A stretch of 59,437 nucleotides of DNA from Mycobacterium scrofulaceum (GCF_002086735.1 NZ_MVIJ01000035.1:1-59437), one strand, 5' to 3'. Shown: positions 50,549 through 58,757, counted from the stretch's first letter. Translations and numbers: made by a program. The notes: generated by a model not told the origin, from the letters alone.

Positions 50549-51190
50549 ATGAGCACACTGCACAAAGTCAAGGCGTATTTCGGTATGGCCCCGATGGACG
50601 ACTACGACGACGAGTATTACGACGACCACGCACCCTCGCGCGGCTTCCCGCGCCCGCGTTTCGACGACGGGTACGGCCGCTACGAGGGCCGCGACTATGA
50701 CGACCCGCGCGAGCCCGCGGACTACCCACCGCCCGGCGGCTACCGCGGCGGCTACGGCGACGAGTCACGCTACGGCGCGGTCCATCCCCGCGAGTTCGAG
50801 CGGCCCGACATGGCCCGGCCCCGCTTCGGTTCGTGGCTGCGCAACTCCACCCGCGGCGCGCTGGCGATGGACCCGCGCCGGATGGCGATGATGTTCGAGG
50901 AGGGTCACCCGCTCTCGAAGATCACCACGCTGCGGCCGAAGGACTACAGCGAGGCCCGCACCATCGGCGAGCGGTTCCGCGACGGCACCCCGGTCATCAT
51001 GGACCTGGTGTCGATGGACAACGCCGACGCCAAGCGGCTCGTCGACTTCGCGGCCGGGTTGGCCTTCGCGCTGCGGGGCTCCTTCGACAAGGTGGCGACC
51101 AAGGTGTTCCTGCTCTCGCCCGCCGACGTCGACGTGTCCCCCGAGGAGCGCCGCCGGATCGCCGAAACCGGCTTCTACGCTTACCAATAA
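50549..51190 (+). CDS. sepF: Cell division protein SepF
   Basis: A 213-residue protein. An amphipathic membrane-targeting N-terminus (MSTLHKVKAYFGMAPM) is followed by an acidic, Tyr/Asp/Arg/Gly-rich disordered linker (17-110). The SepF core (about 120-205) contains ITTLRPKDYSEARTIGERFR, MDLVSMDNADAKRLVDFAAG and TKVFLLSPADVDVSPEER. SepF polymerises and ties FtsZ to the membrane; it replaces FtsA/ZipA in Actinobacteria. ATG 50549 follows AGAAGGGG. It is the third gene after ftsZ, as expected. Confidence 0.94.
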   Translation: MSTLHKVKAYFGMAPMDDYDDEYYDDHAPSRGFPRPRFDDGYGRYEGRDYDDPREPADYPPPGGYRGGYGDESRYGAVHPREFERPDMARPRFGSWLRNSTRGALAMDPRRMAMMFEEGHPLSKITTLRPKDYSEARTIGERFRDGTPVIMDLVSMDNADAKRLVDFAAGLAFALRGSFDKVATKVFLLSPADVDVSPEERRRIAETGFYAYQ

Positions 51191-51346
51191 CCCGGTTCGG
51201 CGGCCCCGGTTCGCCGACCCTGTCTGGCTGGCTGTCGTTCGCCGGGCCGGCTGAAATGTGGATCGACGCTCGGAGTCGGTACGCTGGCAGGCGCCGCGCA
51301 TGCCCGCGGCGCTTGACATCTCATCGGTAAGGTCGGGGCTCTTCAG

Positions 51347-51637
51347 TTGGTGCTGTTCTTTCAGATCCTTGGGTTTGCGCTGTTCATCTTCTGGCTGCTG
51401 CTCATCGCCCGAGTCGTCGTCGAGTTCATTCGCTCGTTCAGCCGTGACTGGCATCCCACCGGCATCACCGTGGTGATCCTGGAGATCATCATGTCGATCA
51501 CCGATCCGCCGGTGAAGCTGCTGCGCCGGCTGATCCCGCAACTCACCATCGGCGCGGTCCGTTTCGACCTGTCCATCATGGTGTTGCTGCTCGTCGCGTT
51601 TATCGGCATGCAGCTGGCCTTCGGCGCCGCGGCGTAG
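51347..51637 (+). CDS. YggT family membrane protein (Rv2146c-like)
   Basis: A 96-residue protein with two transmembrane helices: residues 3-26 (LFFQILGFALFIFWLLLIAR) and 72-93 (RFDLSIMVLLLVAFIGMQLA). Between them is the conserved YggT loop IMSITDPPVKLLRRLIP. It is found between sepF and divIVA/wag31 in most Actinobacteria and Firmicutes; its exact function is not settled. The start is TTG 51347, with GTG 51350 as the alternative. Confidence 0.9.
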   Translation: MVLFFQILGFALFIFWLLLIARVVVEFIRSFSRDWHPTGITVVILEIIMSITDPPVKLLRRLIPQLTIGAVRFDLSIMVLLLVAFIGMQLAFGAAA

Positions 51638-51933
51638 GCCGGGTTGGGGCCCGCGGCGCGCCGGCTTCCGGCCCGAAATCCAGCCCGGAAACCAGCCCCG
51701 GAACCAGCCCGGAGACGGTTCGGCCACGTTTTAGCGTCGGTTTGGTTCCTGCGATTTGAAATTTCTAAGGATTCGGATTTTATTGCCCTGAGTGTTTGAA
51801 ATTGGTTCTTATTTATTGGCCTAAACAGCAACGGTCGCGCCTGGTGTGACAGGATGGACGGCAGTTGCACGACGGCTACCACTGCGTTCTACACTTTCCA
51901 GAACGTTAGACAGGAACTTGAGGGGACGAAACA
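51638..51933 (+). promoter_or_regulatory. AT-rich wag31 promoter region
   Basis: After a GC-rich stretch, bases 51725-51835 are strikingly AT-rich for this genome. TTTGAAATT occurs at 51755 and again at 51795, exactly 40 bases apart, and TTGGTTC at 51742 and 51803. This suggests a bound regulator or supercoiling-sensitive promoter for the highly expressed wag31. GAGGGGACGAA precedes the start codon as ribosome binding site. Confidence 0.5.
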
Positions 51934-52737
51934 ATGCCGCTTACACCAGCCGACGTCCACAATGTGGCGTTCAGTAAGCCACCGATCGGCAAGCGGGGCT
52001 ACAACGAAGATGAGGTCGACGCCTTCCTCGATCTGGTCGAGGCCGAGCTGACGCGGCTCATCGAAGAGAACAGCGATCTGCGCCAGCGGATCGAGGAGCT
52101 GGACCAGGAGCTGGCCTCCGGCGGTGGCGCCGGCGCCAGTTCCGCCGCCGCGGCTGCGCCCACCCAGGCGATCCCCGTCCCCGAGCCGGAGCCGGCGCCG
52201 AAGGCCGCACCGGCGGCCGCCGCCGCACCTGCCGCCAGCAACGAGGAGCAGGCCATGAAGGCCGCCCGCGTGCTGAGCCTGGCCCAGGACACCGCGGACC
52301 GGCTGACCAGCACCGCCAAGGCGGAATCGGACAAGATGCTGGCCGACGCCCGCGCCAACGCCGACCAAATCCTCACCGAGGCCCGCCAGACCGCCGAGAC
52401 CACGGTCGCCGACGCTCGGCAGCGCGCCGACGCGATGCTCGCGGACGCGCAAACCCGCTCCGAGACGCAGCTGCGCCAGGCGCAGGAGAAGGCCGACGCC
52501 CTGCAGGCCGATGCCGAACGCAAGCACTCCGAGATCATGGGCACGATCAACCAGCAGCGCACCGTCCTGGAAGGCCGCCTCGAGCAGCTGCGCACCTTCG
52601 AACGCGAATACCGGACCCGGCTCAAGACCTACCTCGAGTCGCAGCTCGAAGAGCTCGGTCAGCGCGGATCGGCGGCGCCCGTCGACTCCAGCGCCGACGC
52701 CGGCGGGTTCGATCAATTCAACCGGGGTAACAACTAA
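51934..52737 (+). CDS. wag31: Polar growth protein Wag31 (DivIVA)
   Basis: A 267-residue coiled-coil scaffold that marks the poles and directs polar cell-wall growth. The DivIVA membrane-binding head is MPLTPADVHNVAFSKPPIGK, then RGYNEDEVDAFLDLVEAELT, with a first coiled coil to residue 60. A Gly/Ala/Pro linker (61-105) contains Thr77 in the APTQA context, matching the PknA-phosphorylated Thr73 known in M. tuberculosis. The long second coiled coil runs from 108 to 245. ATG 51934. Confidence 0.96.
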   Translation: MPLTPADVHNVAFSKPPIGKRGYNEDEVDAFLDLVEAELTRLIEENSDLRQRIEELDQELASGGGAGASSAAAAAPTQAIPVPEPEPAPKAAPAAAAAPAASNEEQAMKAARVLSLAQDTADRLTSTAKAESDKMLADARANADQILTEARQTAETTVADARQRADAMLADAQTRSETQLRQAQEKADALQADAERKHSEIMGTINQQRTVLEGRLEQLRTFEREYRTRLKTYLESQLEELGQRGSAAPVDSSADAGGFDQFNRGNN

Positions 52738-52788
52738 CCTCTCAGGCGGACCTGCACGCTGTCCCGCTCGTCGCTTGGAGGATGACCG

Positions 52789-53136
52789 ATGCTGATCATT
52801 GCGCTGGTACTGGCCCTGGTCGGGCTCGTCGCGTTGGTGTTCGCCGTGGTAACCAGCAATGAGTTGGTGGCCTGGGTCTGCATCGGCGCCAGCGTGCTCG
52901 GTGTGGTGCTGTTGATCGTCGACGCGCTGCAGGAGCGGCAGCGACGTGACGCGGCCGGCGCTGACCCGGAGCACGTGGACGAGGCGCCCGCGGCGGAAGA
53001 GACCGTCGACTACCCCGAGGAAGCCCCGCACGAGGGCGTCCATGAATCAGGCGTCCATGAATCAGGCGTCCATGAATCGTCGGAGGAACAACCGGCGGTG
53101 CCGGCGGAGGGCCGCGGCGACGAGACCGCCAAGTAA
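52789..53136 (+). CDS. Small membrane protein with GVHES repeats (Rv2144c-like)
   Basis: A 115-residue protein with two adjacent transmembrane helices: residues 2-22 (LIIALVLALVGLVALVFAVV) and 28-46 (AWVCIGASVLGVVLLIVDA). An acidic cytoplasmic tail follows. The tail contains GVHES three times in a row (residues 83-97), encoded by a 15-bp repeat. It starts at ATG 52789 after TTGGAGGATGACCG and lies 51 bases downstream of wag31. Function unknown. Confidence 0.82.
   Translation: MLIIALVLALVGLVALVFAVVTSNELVAWVCIGASVLGVVLLIVDALQERQRRDAAGADPEHVDEAPAAEETVDYPEEAPHEGVHESGVHESGVHESSEEQPAVPAEGRGDETAK
53035..53079. repeat. 15-bp in-frame tandem repeat, three copies
   Basis: GGCGTCCATGAATCA at 53035-53049 and 53050-53064, and GGCGTCCATGAATCG at 53065-53079. 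It encodes GVHES three times in the tail of the small membrane protein; copy number changes would keep the frame. Confidence 0.95.
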
Positions 53137-53140
53137 CAGC

Positions 53141-53827
53141 TCAGCGGGTGGGCGTGGCGAGCGTCTCGCGCACCTCGTCGTCGTTGACCTGGTGAAAATC
53201 CGCGTACACCTGCCCGACGGCTTCGAAACCCGGCGGCGTCGTCACGCACACCACGTCGTCGGCCTCGAGCGCGAGCTCATGGCAGGTCGACGGCGGACCC
53301 ACCGGGACGGCGACCACGATTGACTTGGGGGCCGCGCCGGGCCTGCCCCCGCGCAGCGCCCGGACGGCGGCCAGCATGCTGGCGCCGGTGGCGATCCCGT
53401 CGTCGACCAGGACGACCACCTTGCCCGCCGGGTCGGTCAGCGGGCGGCCGCCCCGATACGCGTCTTCGCGCCGAGCGAGTTCGACGGCCTCGCTGTCGAT
53501 CACCTCGCGGACCTGCTCGTCGGCGATGCCCAGACTGGCCACCACGTCGTCGTTCATCACCACACCACCGCCGCTGGCCAAAGCGCCCATGGCGAGTTCC
53601 GACCAGCGCGGCACCCCGAGCTTGCGGACGAGAAACACATCGAGGGGCGCGCGCAGCGCCGCGGCGACCTCCCAGGCCACCGGCACGCCGCCGCGCGCCA
53701 GCCCGAACACCAGCACGTCGTCCCGGTCCCGGTAGGGCATCAGCCGCTCCGCCAGCGCGCGGCCGGCATCACGACGGTCGCGGAACGTACGCGTCGCAGT
53801 GTGGGGAAGGAATTTGTTGGGTGCCAT
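53141..53827 (-). CDS. Phosphoribosyltransferase family protein (Rv2143-like)
   Basis: A 228-residue type I PRTase-fold protein. The PRPP-binding loop is VVVLVDDGIATGASMLAAVR near residue 138, preceded by the FGLARGGVPVAWEVAAAL and FLVRKLGVP segments at 41-71. It may be a salvage enzyme or a PRTase-like regulatory protein; the substrate cannot be read from the sequence. It converges on the small membrane protein gene and lies 37 bases downstream of the STAS gene in the same direction, so it may be the tail of that operon. Confidence 0.85.
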   Translation of the reverse strand: MAPNKFLPHTATRTFRDRRDAGRALAERLMPYRDRDDVLVFGLARGGVPVAWEVAAALRAPLDVFLVRKLGVPRWSELAMGALASGGGVVMNDDVVASLGIADEQVREVIDSEAVELARREDAYRGGRPLTDPAGKVVVLVDDGIATGASMLAAVRALRGGRPGAAPKSIVVAVPVGPPSTCHELALEADDVVCVTTPPGFEAVGQVYADFHQVNDDEVRETLATPTR

Positions 53828-53864
53828 CGGTCGCCACCCAGCCTACGGGCCGGCGCAGCGTCGG

Positions 53865-54242
53865 TCAGCGCACTCGGGTTTCTCCCGGAGCCTTCCGGCC
53901 CCGGTGGTCGGAGCCCGCCGTTCCCCCGTCGGACGCGACGAGGTGCTCGAACGTTCCGGTGACGTCGAGGATGCGATCCAGGAATCGCGGTCGGTTGTCC
54001 AGGTGCAGCTGCGCGCCCGCCTGATGGCTCCGGCGATGGACGAGGAGCAGCCCGGACAGGCCGGCGGAATCACAGAATTCCAGGTCGCCGAGGTCGAGGT
54101 GCAGGTGCGCGGGGGCCGGCCGTTGGCCGAGTAGCCGACCGGCGGCTTCGACCATGGCGTCCACGGTCTCGTAGACCAGGTCACCGCAAACCTGCAGGCG
54201 GACCGTCCGCCCGGTGCTGGCGACGTTCAATGAGAGGTTCAT
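53865..54242 (-). CDS. STAS-domain anti-sigma-factor antagonist
   Basis: A 125-residue protein. The STAS domain (1-105) has the anti-anti-sigma signature LDLGDLEFCDSAGLSGLLL, with Ser59 in DSAG as the likely phosphorylation site. In this family, the unphosphorylated form binds an RsbW/SpoIIAB-type anti-sigma kinase and frees a sigma factor, and a SpoIIE-type phosphatase restores it. The start ATG 54242 overlaps the stop of the cobalamin-binding gene by one base (TAATG), and the phosphatase is two genes upstream. No anti-sigma kinase or sigma factor gene is present in the window, so that partner must be elsewhere. Confidence 0.88.
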   Translation of the reverse strand: MNLSLNVASTGRTVRLQVCGDLVYETVDAMVEAAGRLLGQRPAPAHLHLDLGDLEFCDSAGLSGLLLVHRRSHQAGAQLHLDNRPRFLDRILDVTGTFEHLVASDGGTAGSDHRGRKAPGETRVR

Positions 54243-55342
54243 TAGGACGCTCCTGGGCCGGTGACAGCGGTGAGGGCGTCCTTTGCTGTCTGCAGTAGAC
54301 GCTGGCTGCGGGGAAAGTCGTTGAGTTGGACCGCCAGCAAATCCAGCGCCGGGTGCAGCGACGCCGCGGGGACGACGCGGGCGGCGAGGATCTCTGCGGT
54401 CCAGGTCACGAAGTCGGCGAACAACGCGTCGTCGTCGGTGTAGAGGCTCACGGTGAGGAAGTCGACGATGTGGGCGACGTCCTCGACGGTGCGCTGATGC
54501 TGCTCCGCGGAGTAGACGCGCATGGCGGGAAAGCGATCCTCCAGGTCGGTGACGGTGGACTTGACGAGCTGTGCCGCGCTTCGGCTCACCATGGTGTATT
54601 CCTGGTCGGCCAGGTGCGGCAGGTCATCGACGGGCTGCCGGTTGGGAACACGTCGTACGGCGGGGAATCCGCGGCGCAGGCGGTCCTCGGCGGTCCGGGC
54701 GTCGGGCGCCCACGCGTCGGTGCCCAGCTGGCGGGCGAAGCGGCCGTCGCGCCCGAAGGCGGCGCCGCCGGCCAGCACGGGGAACCCGGCGGTCTGGCAC
54801 GCGACGATCGCGGCGTGGGCGTTGGGCAACCGGGTGGGGATCGAGCAGGAAAGCGCCACCACGTCGGGGCCGTGCTGGTGCAGGTGCGCGATCAGATGCG
54901 GGGTCGGGACCTGCGCGCCGAGGAAGTCGACCTGCCAGCCGCGCAGCCGCAGCACCTCGGCCAGCAGCCGGGCGGGCAAAGCGTGCCACTCGCCGTCGAC
55001 GCAGGCCAGGGTGACCCGGCCGCCGTGGGCCGAGACTTTGCTGGCGGGGTGATGAGCAAGCGCCGCGATGACGCGGTCGTTGATGGCCGTCGCCGCGTGT
55101 TCCTGCGCGACACTGATGCGGTTGGCGGCCCACTCGGCGCCTACCTTGTGCTGGATGGGGGCGATCACCTCGAGCAGCACGTCCTCGGGCGTCATCCCCG
55201 CGTCCAGCGCGGCGAACACGGTGGCAGCCGCCGCGTACTCGTCGCGGTCGGCGAGGGCGCCCCACAGCCGCTCACGGACCAGCAGTTCGTCGGCGGCCCC
55301 GGTGTCGGGGGACGCGGTCGTATCGGTGTCGTAGGACGTCAT
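54242..55342 (-). CDS. Stand-alone cobalamin-binding sensor (CarH/LitR-like B12 photoreceptor core without HTH)
   Basis: A 366-residue protein. Residues of about 18-95 form a helical cap of the B12-binding-2 type, and W71 followed by E81-H82 gives the W-x9-EH signature of B12 photoreceptors. Residues of about 108-225 are a Rossmann-type B12 domain: GEWHALP holds the E-x-H motif (H120, expected lower cobalt ligand), ALSCSIPT near 163 and LAGGAAFG near 190. In E-x-H-x-x-G the final Gly is Pro here. Residues 240-366 are an all-helical domain I do not recognise. No MerR DNA-binding domain is present. ATG 55342 overlaps the phosphatase stop (ATGA). Confidence 0.8.
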   Translation of the reverse strand: MTSYDTDTTASPDTGAADELLVRERLWGALADRDEYAAAATVFAALDAGMTPEDVLLEVIAPIQHKVGAEWAANRISVAQEHAATAINDRVIAALAHHPASKVSAHGGRVTLACVDGEWHALPARLLAEVLRLRGWQVDFLGAQVPTPHLIAHLHQHGPDVVALSCSIPTRLPNAHAAIVACQTAGFPVLAGGAAFGRDGRFARQLGTDAWAPDARTAEDRLRRGFPAVRRVPNRQPVDDLPHLADQEYTMVSRSAAQLVKSTVTDLEDRFPAMRVYSAEQHQRTVEDVAHIVDFLTVSLYTDDDALFADFVTWTAEILAARVVPAASLHPALDLLAVQLNDFPRSQRLLQTAKDALTAVTGPGAS

Positions 55343-57000
55343 GCGACGTACCTGCCCCGGGTGTGGCCGTCGACTGCGCTCAGGTGGGTCCGCTGCGGGG
55401 CGGTGATGGCCACGACGGCGATGTCGTCGTGCACGCGCTGCCCCACCCACTCCGAGGCCAGCATCAGGACGCGTTCGACGACCGCCTCGGCCGGCATGCC
55501 GGCGCATCCGGTCAACGCGGCCGCGAGGCGCTGCTCACCGAAGAAGTCGTTGCCAAGCGGGCCGCCGCGGGCCTCGGTGATGCCGTCGGTGTACAGCACG
55601 CACGTTTCGCCCGGGGCGAGGTGGGTCTCGAACGATTGCACGGTGATGCGCTCCAGGGCGCCGACCAGCGTGCCCTTGGTGTCGGCTTCTTCCACCCGCC
55701 CGTCGTCGCGCACGATCAACGGCGGTGGGTGCCCGGCGCAGGTCAACCGGAGCGCCACCTGCCCGTCCCGGCAGGCGACCGAGGCCAGCACCAGCGTGGC
55801 GAACCTGGTGTGGTCCGAGGACAGCATGGCGCGATTGAGCAGGGTGAGCACGCCCTCGTGGTCCTCGGCCAGCGGCGTCAGCGCCTGCAGCGTGTTGCGG
55901 ATCTTGCCGGTCATCACGGCGGCGTCCAGTCCCTTGCCGCACACGTCGCCCAGCACCACCAGGGTTTCGTCCTCGGGACGCACCGCCGGGTGGAAGTCGT
56001 AGAAGTCGCCGCCGACCACCTCGTAATCCTTGGAGGCCCGGTAGCCGCCGGCGAACTCGATGCCGTGCAATCCGTGCAGCGGCGGCGGCAGCAGGTCACG
56101 CATCAGCGTGCGGGTGATGGCGGCCTGCTCGGCGTAGAGGCGCGCGGCGGACAGCGCCGCCCCGGCCCGCGCGGCGAACAGGCCGGCGAACATCTCTTCG
56201 TCGGCGCTGTACACCGGCCGACCGGTGCGCCGCAGCAACACCAACGCCCCCGCCGAAAGGCCGTGCCCCGGCAGCGTCAAGATCATCACGGACCCGACCG
56301 GACCCGGGAAATGTTGTGGGACAAGCCAATCTGGCACGCTTGCGGGATCGATCCAACCGGAGGAAACGGGCGGGAACCCGTGCAGGGCCTCGCTCAAACC
56401 CGCCACAACCGCGGGGTCGGCGTCGACACTGCACTGCTCCACCGGCCCTGTCACGTCGCTGTAGAAGACCGGCAGCCGCCGGCCGCGGCCCGCCGGGGCT
56501 ACCAACACCGCCGCGTCCGCCAGGTGGCGGGCGGCCATCTGCACCGTCGCTTCCCGGCAGCGATCGACGTTCAGCGACGCGGTCAGAACGGAGGACGCCT
56601 CGAGCAGGATCGCCGTGCGCTCCTGCTCCCGCGCCAGCGCTTCCTGCGCCTCGCGTAACAACTGGCCGGTGTCCTCGACCAGCGACCACGCCACCTCGCC
56701 GCTGGGCAGGACCGCGGCGTGCGCGTCGAATTTGCGGCTGCCCACACTGCCCGAGACGACCGACGCGTCCCGGTCGACGGCGCCGGGGGGAAATTCGACG
56801 AGATGATGGTGTGCGCTGGAAAGCCAGTCGACCGACTCGTCGATCCTGCCGCCCTGCACCGCGCCCGGCAGCAGGGATTCGGCCGACCCGCTCAGCGCCT
56901 GCACGATTCCCTCGCGATCGATGACCAGGGTGGGGCAGGGCACGGCCGCCCACAAAGCGTCCAGGTCGATCTCGACGCCTAGGTGGGCACCCTCATGCAT
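55339..57000 (-). CDS. PAS-GAF-SpoIIE (PP2C) sensory phosphatase
   Basis: A 553-residue soluble signalling protein. Residues 10-110 form a PAS-like sensor (PCPTLVIDREGIVQALSG), joined by a short coiled coil (112-132) to a GAF-like domain (about 133-290). Residues of about 310-535 form a SpoIIE-type PP2C phosphatase. Its metal-binding aspartates are visible in VVGGDFYDF (D332), LGDVCGKGLDAA (D352), YTDGITEA (D472) and HDDIAVVAI (525-526). It should dephosphorylate the STAS protein encoded two genes downstream. ATG 57000 is used. It is the first gene of the operon, transcribed away from tRNA-Leu, with about 180 bases between. Confidence 0.92.
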   Translation of the reverse strand: MHEGAHLGVEIDLDALWAAVPCPTLVIDREGIVQALSGSAESLLPGAVQGGRIDESVDWLSSAHHHLVEFPPGAVDRDASVVSGSVGSRKFDAHAAVLPSGEVAWSLVEDTGQLLREAQEALAREQERTAILLEASSVLTASLNVDRCREATVQMAARHLADAAVLVAPAGRGRRLPVFYSDVTGPVEQCSVDADPAVVAGLSEALHGFPPVSSGWIDPASVPDWLVPQHFPGPVGSVMILTLPGHGLSAGALVLLRRTGRPVYSADEEMFAGLFAARAGAALSAARLYAEQAAITRTLMRDLLPPPLHGLHGIEFAGGYRASKDYEVVGGDFYDFHPAVRPEDETLVVLGDVCGKGLDAAVMTGKIRNTLQALTPLAEDHEGVLTLLNRAMLSSDHTRFATLVLASVACRDGQVALRLTCAGHPPPLIVRDDGRVEEADTKGTLVGALERITVQSFETHLAPGETCVLYTDGITEARGGPLGNDFFGEQRLAAALTGCAGMPAEAVVERVLMLASEWVGQRVHDDIAVVAITAPQRTHLSAVDGHTRGRYVA

Positions 57001-57179
57001 GCAGTTGACCTGTCAACGCGGGGAATTCGATTTGGCTGATGTCATGCCGACTCTACGCGTACTTGATTGCGACAGAGGTTGGTTCGCGCCGGCCAAGCAT
57101 CGAACGTGCAGCGGAGGAGCCATTTCTCGACCCCTGTGCGGGGAGTTCTGCGGGCCGTCCCACCGACCTGCACCACGCG

Positions 57180-57265
57180 TGTCCGAGGGGGGACTTGAAC
57201 CCCCACGCCCATTAGTAGGGCACTAGCACCTCAAGCTAGCGCGTCTGCCATTCCGCCACTCGGAC
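57180..57265 (-). tRNA. tRNA-Leu (anticodon GAG)
   Basis: The minus strand folds as a class II tRNA. The acceptor arm GTCCGAG pairs with CTCGGAC, followed by discriminator A. The anticodon stem CTAGC/GCTAG encloses the loop TTGAGGT, which gives anticodon GAG (reads CUC and CUU). A long variable arm (GCCCTACTAATGGGC) marks the leucine type, and GGGGGTTCAAGTCCCCC is the T arm. CCA is not encoded. It borders the signalling operon. Confidence 0.95.
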
Positions 57266-57381
57266 AGGACCAACCGCATGGGTTGGCAGCTAAGGCTATC
57301 GGATTGTCTCACGCGCGCCCAATCCAGCCGGGCCGCTCAGCGCCGAGCCCGGCGGCCTCGGCAATGGTAGGAAAGGTGGTT

Positions 57382-58728
57382 GTGACCGCGCGCACCGAGA
57401 ACCCGAACGACCCGAGTGACGATGTGGTCGAGGTCGTCAGCCGGCTGATCCGATTCGACACCACCAACACCGGCGAACCGGAGACGACTCGCGGCGAGGC
57501 CGAGTGCGCGCAGTGGGTCGCCGAGCAGCTCGCCCAGGTGGGCTACCTGCCCCAATATGTCGAGTCGGGGGCGCCGGGCCGCGGGAATGTGATCGCCCGC
57601 CTTGCGGGCGCGGACAGCTCGCGCGGCGCACTGCTGATCCACGGGCATCTCGACGTGGTGCCGGCCGAGCCGGCCGAGTGGAGCGTGCACCCGTTCTCCG
57701 GCGCGGTCAAAGACGGTTTCGTCTGGGGCCGCGGCGCCGTGGACATGAAGGACATGGTCGGGATGATGATCGTGGTCGCGCGGCAGCTGAAGCGGGCCGG
57801 GATCGTGCCGCCGCGCGATCTGGTGTTCGCCTTCCTCGCCGACGAGGAGCACGGCGGCAGCTATGGGGCACAATGGCTGGTCGACAACCGGCCCGACCTG
57901 TTCGAGGGCGTCACCGAGGCGATCGGCGAGGTGGGCGGCTTCTCGTTGACCGTGCCGCGCCGTGACGGGGGCGAGCGTCGGCTCTATCTGATCGAAACGG
58001 CCGAGAAGGGCCTGTCGTGGATGCGGCTGACCGCCCGTGGCCCGGCCGGACACGGATCCATGGTGCACGACCAGAACGCCGTCACCGCCGTCGCCGCGGC
58101 CGTCGCGCGGCTGGGCCGGCACCAGTTTCCGCTCGTGCTGACCGACACCGTCGCCCAGTTCCTGGCGGCCGTCGGTGAGGAGACCGGGCTGACGTTCGAC
58201 GTCGAGTCGGACGACCTGGCGGGAGCGGTCGAAAAGCTCGGCCCGATGGCCCGGATGCTCAAGGCCGTGCTGCACGACACCGCGAACCCGACGATGCTCA
58301 AGGCCGGATATAAGGCGAACGTCGTCCCGGCCGTCGCCGAAGCGGTGGTCGACTGCCGCATCCTTCCGGGCCGCAAGGCGGCGTTCGAGGCCGAGGTCGA
58401 CGAGCTGCTCGGCCCGGACGTGACCCGCGAATGGATCAAGGACTTCTCGTCGTACGAGACGAGCTTCGACGGTGACCTGGTGGACGCCATGAACGCCGCC
58501 GTGCTGGCCCTCGACCCGGACGCTCGGACGGTGCCCTACATGCTTTCCGGCGGAACCGACGCAAAATCGTTCGCGCGCTTGGGTATTCGTTGTTTCGGTT
58601 TCAGCCCGCTGCGGTTGCCGCCCGACCTTGATTTCACCGCGTTGTTCCACGGCGTCGACGAGCGGGTACCCGTGGACGCGCTGAGGTTCGGCACCGATGT
58701 GCTGGCCCACTTCCTGACACACTGCTGA
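57382..58728 (+). CDS. M20 family metallopeptidase (Rv2141c-like, ArgE/DapE/ACY1 family)
   Basis: A 448-residue zinc-dependent peptidase/deacylase. Zinc ligands and catalytic residues are in LIHGHLDVVP (His near residue 87), GRGAVDMKDMVG (bridging Asp near 120), FLADEEHGG (catalytic Glu-Glu near 155) and the late LFHGVDERVP (His near 425). RGPAGHGSMVHDQNAVTA is the start of the dimerisation lid. The substrate is unknown; DapE and ArgE relatives are possible. GTG 57382 after AGGAAAGG gives the expected family length; ATG 57364 is an alternative. Confidence 0.9.
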   Translation: MTARTENPNDPSDDVVEVVSRLIRFDTTNTGEPETTRGEAECAQWVAEQLAQVGYLPQYVESGAPGRGNVIARLAGADSSRGALLIHGHLDVVPAEPAEWSVHPFSGAVKDGFVWGRGAVDMKDMVGMMIVVARQLKRAGIVPPRDLVFAFLADEEHGGSYGAQWLVDNRPDLFEGVTEAIGEVGGFSLTVPRRDGGERRLYLIETAEKGLSWMRLTARGPAGHGSMVHDQNAVTAVAAAVARLGRHQFPLVLTDTVAQFLAAVGEETGLTFDVESDDLAGAVEKLGPMARMLKAVLHDTANPTMLKAGYKANVVPAVAEAVVDCRILPGRKAAFEAEVDELLGPDVTREWIKDFSSYETSFDGDLVDAMNAAVLALDPDARTVPYMLSGGTDAKSFARLGIRCFGFSPLRLPPDLDFTALFHGVDERVPVDALRFGTDVLAHFLTHC

Positions 58729-58757
58729 AGACACGACACGGAACGAGAGGATCGCCC

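Noticed and set aside
54242..55507. Longer reading of the cobalamin-binding protein as a MerR-type regulator
   Set aside because: The extra 55 residues upstream lie antisense-frame within the phosphatase gene, are Arg/Pro-rich and contain no helix-turn-helix; ATG 55342 overlaps the upstream stop.
57001..57381. Phage-type attachment site at tRNA-Leu
   Set aside because: No integrase gene and no duplicated tRNA 3' end is seen near 53.8-57.4 kb.
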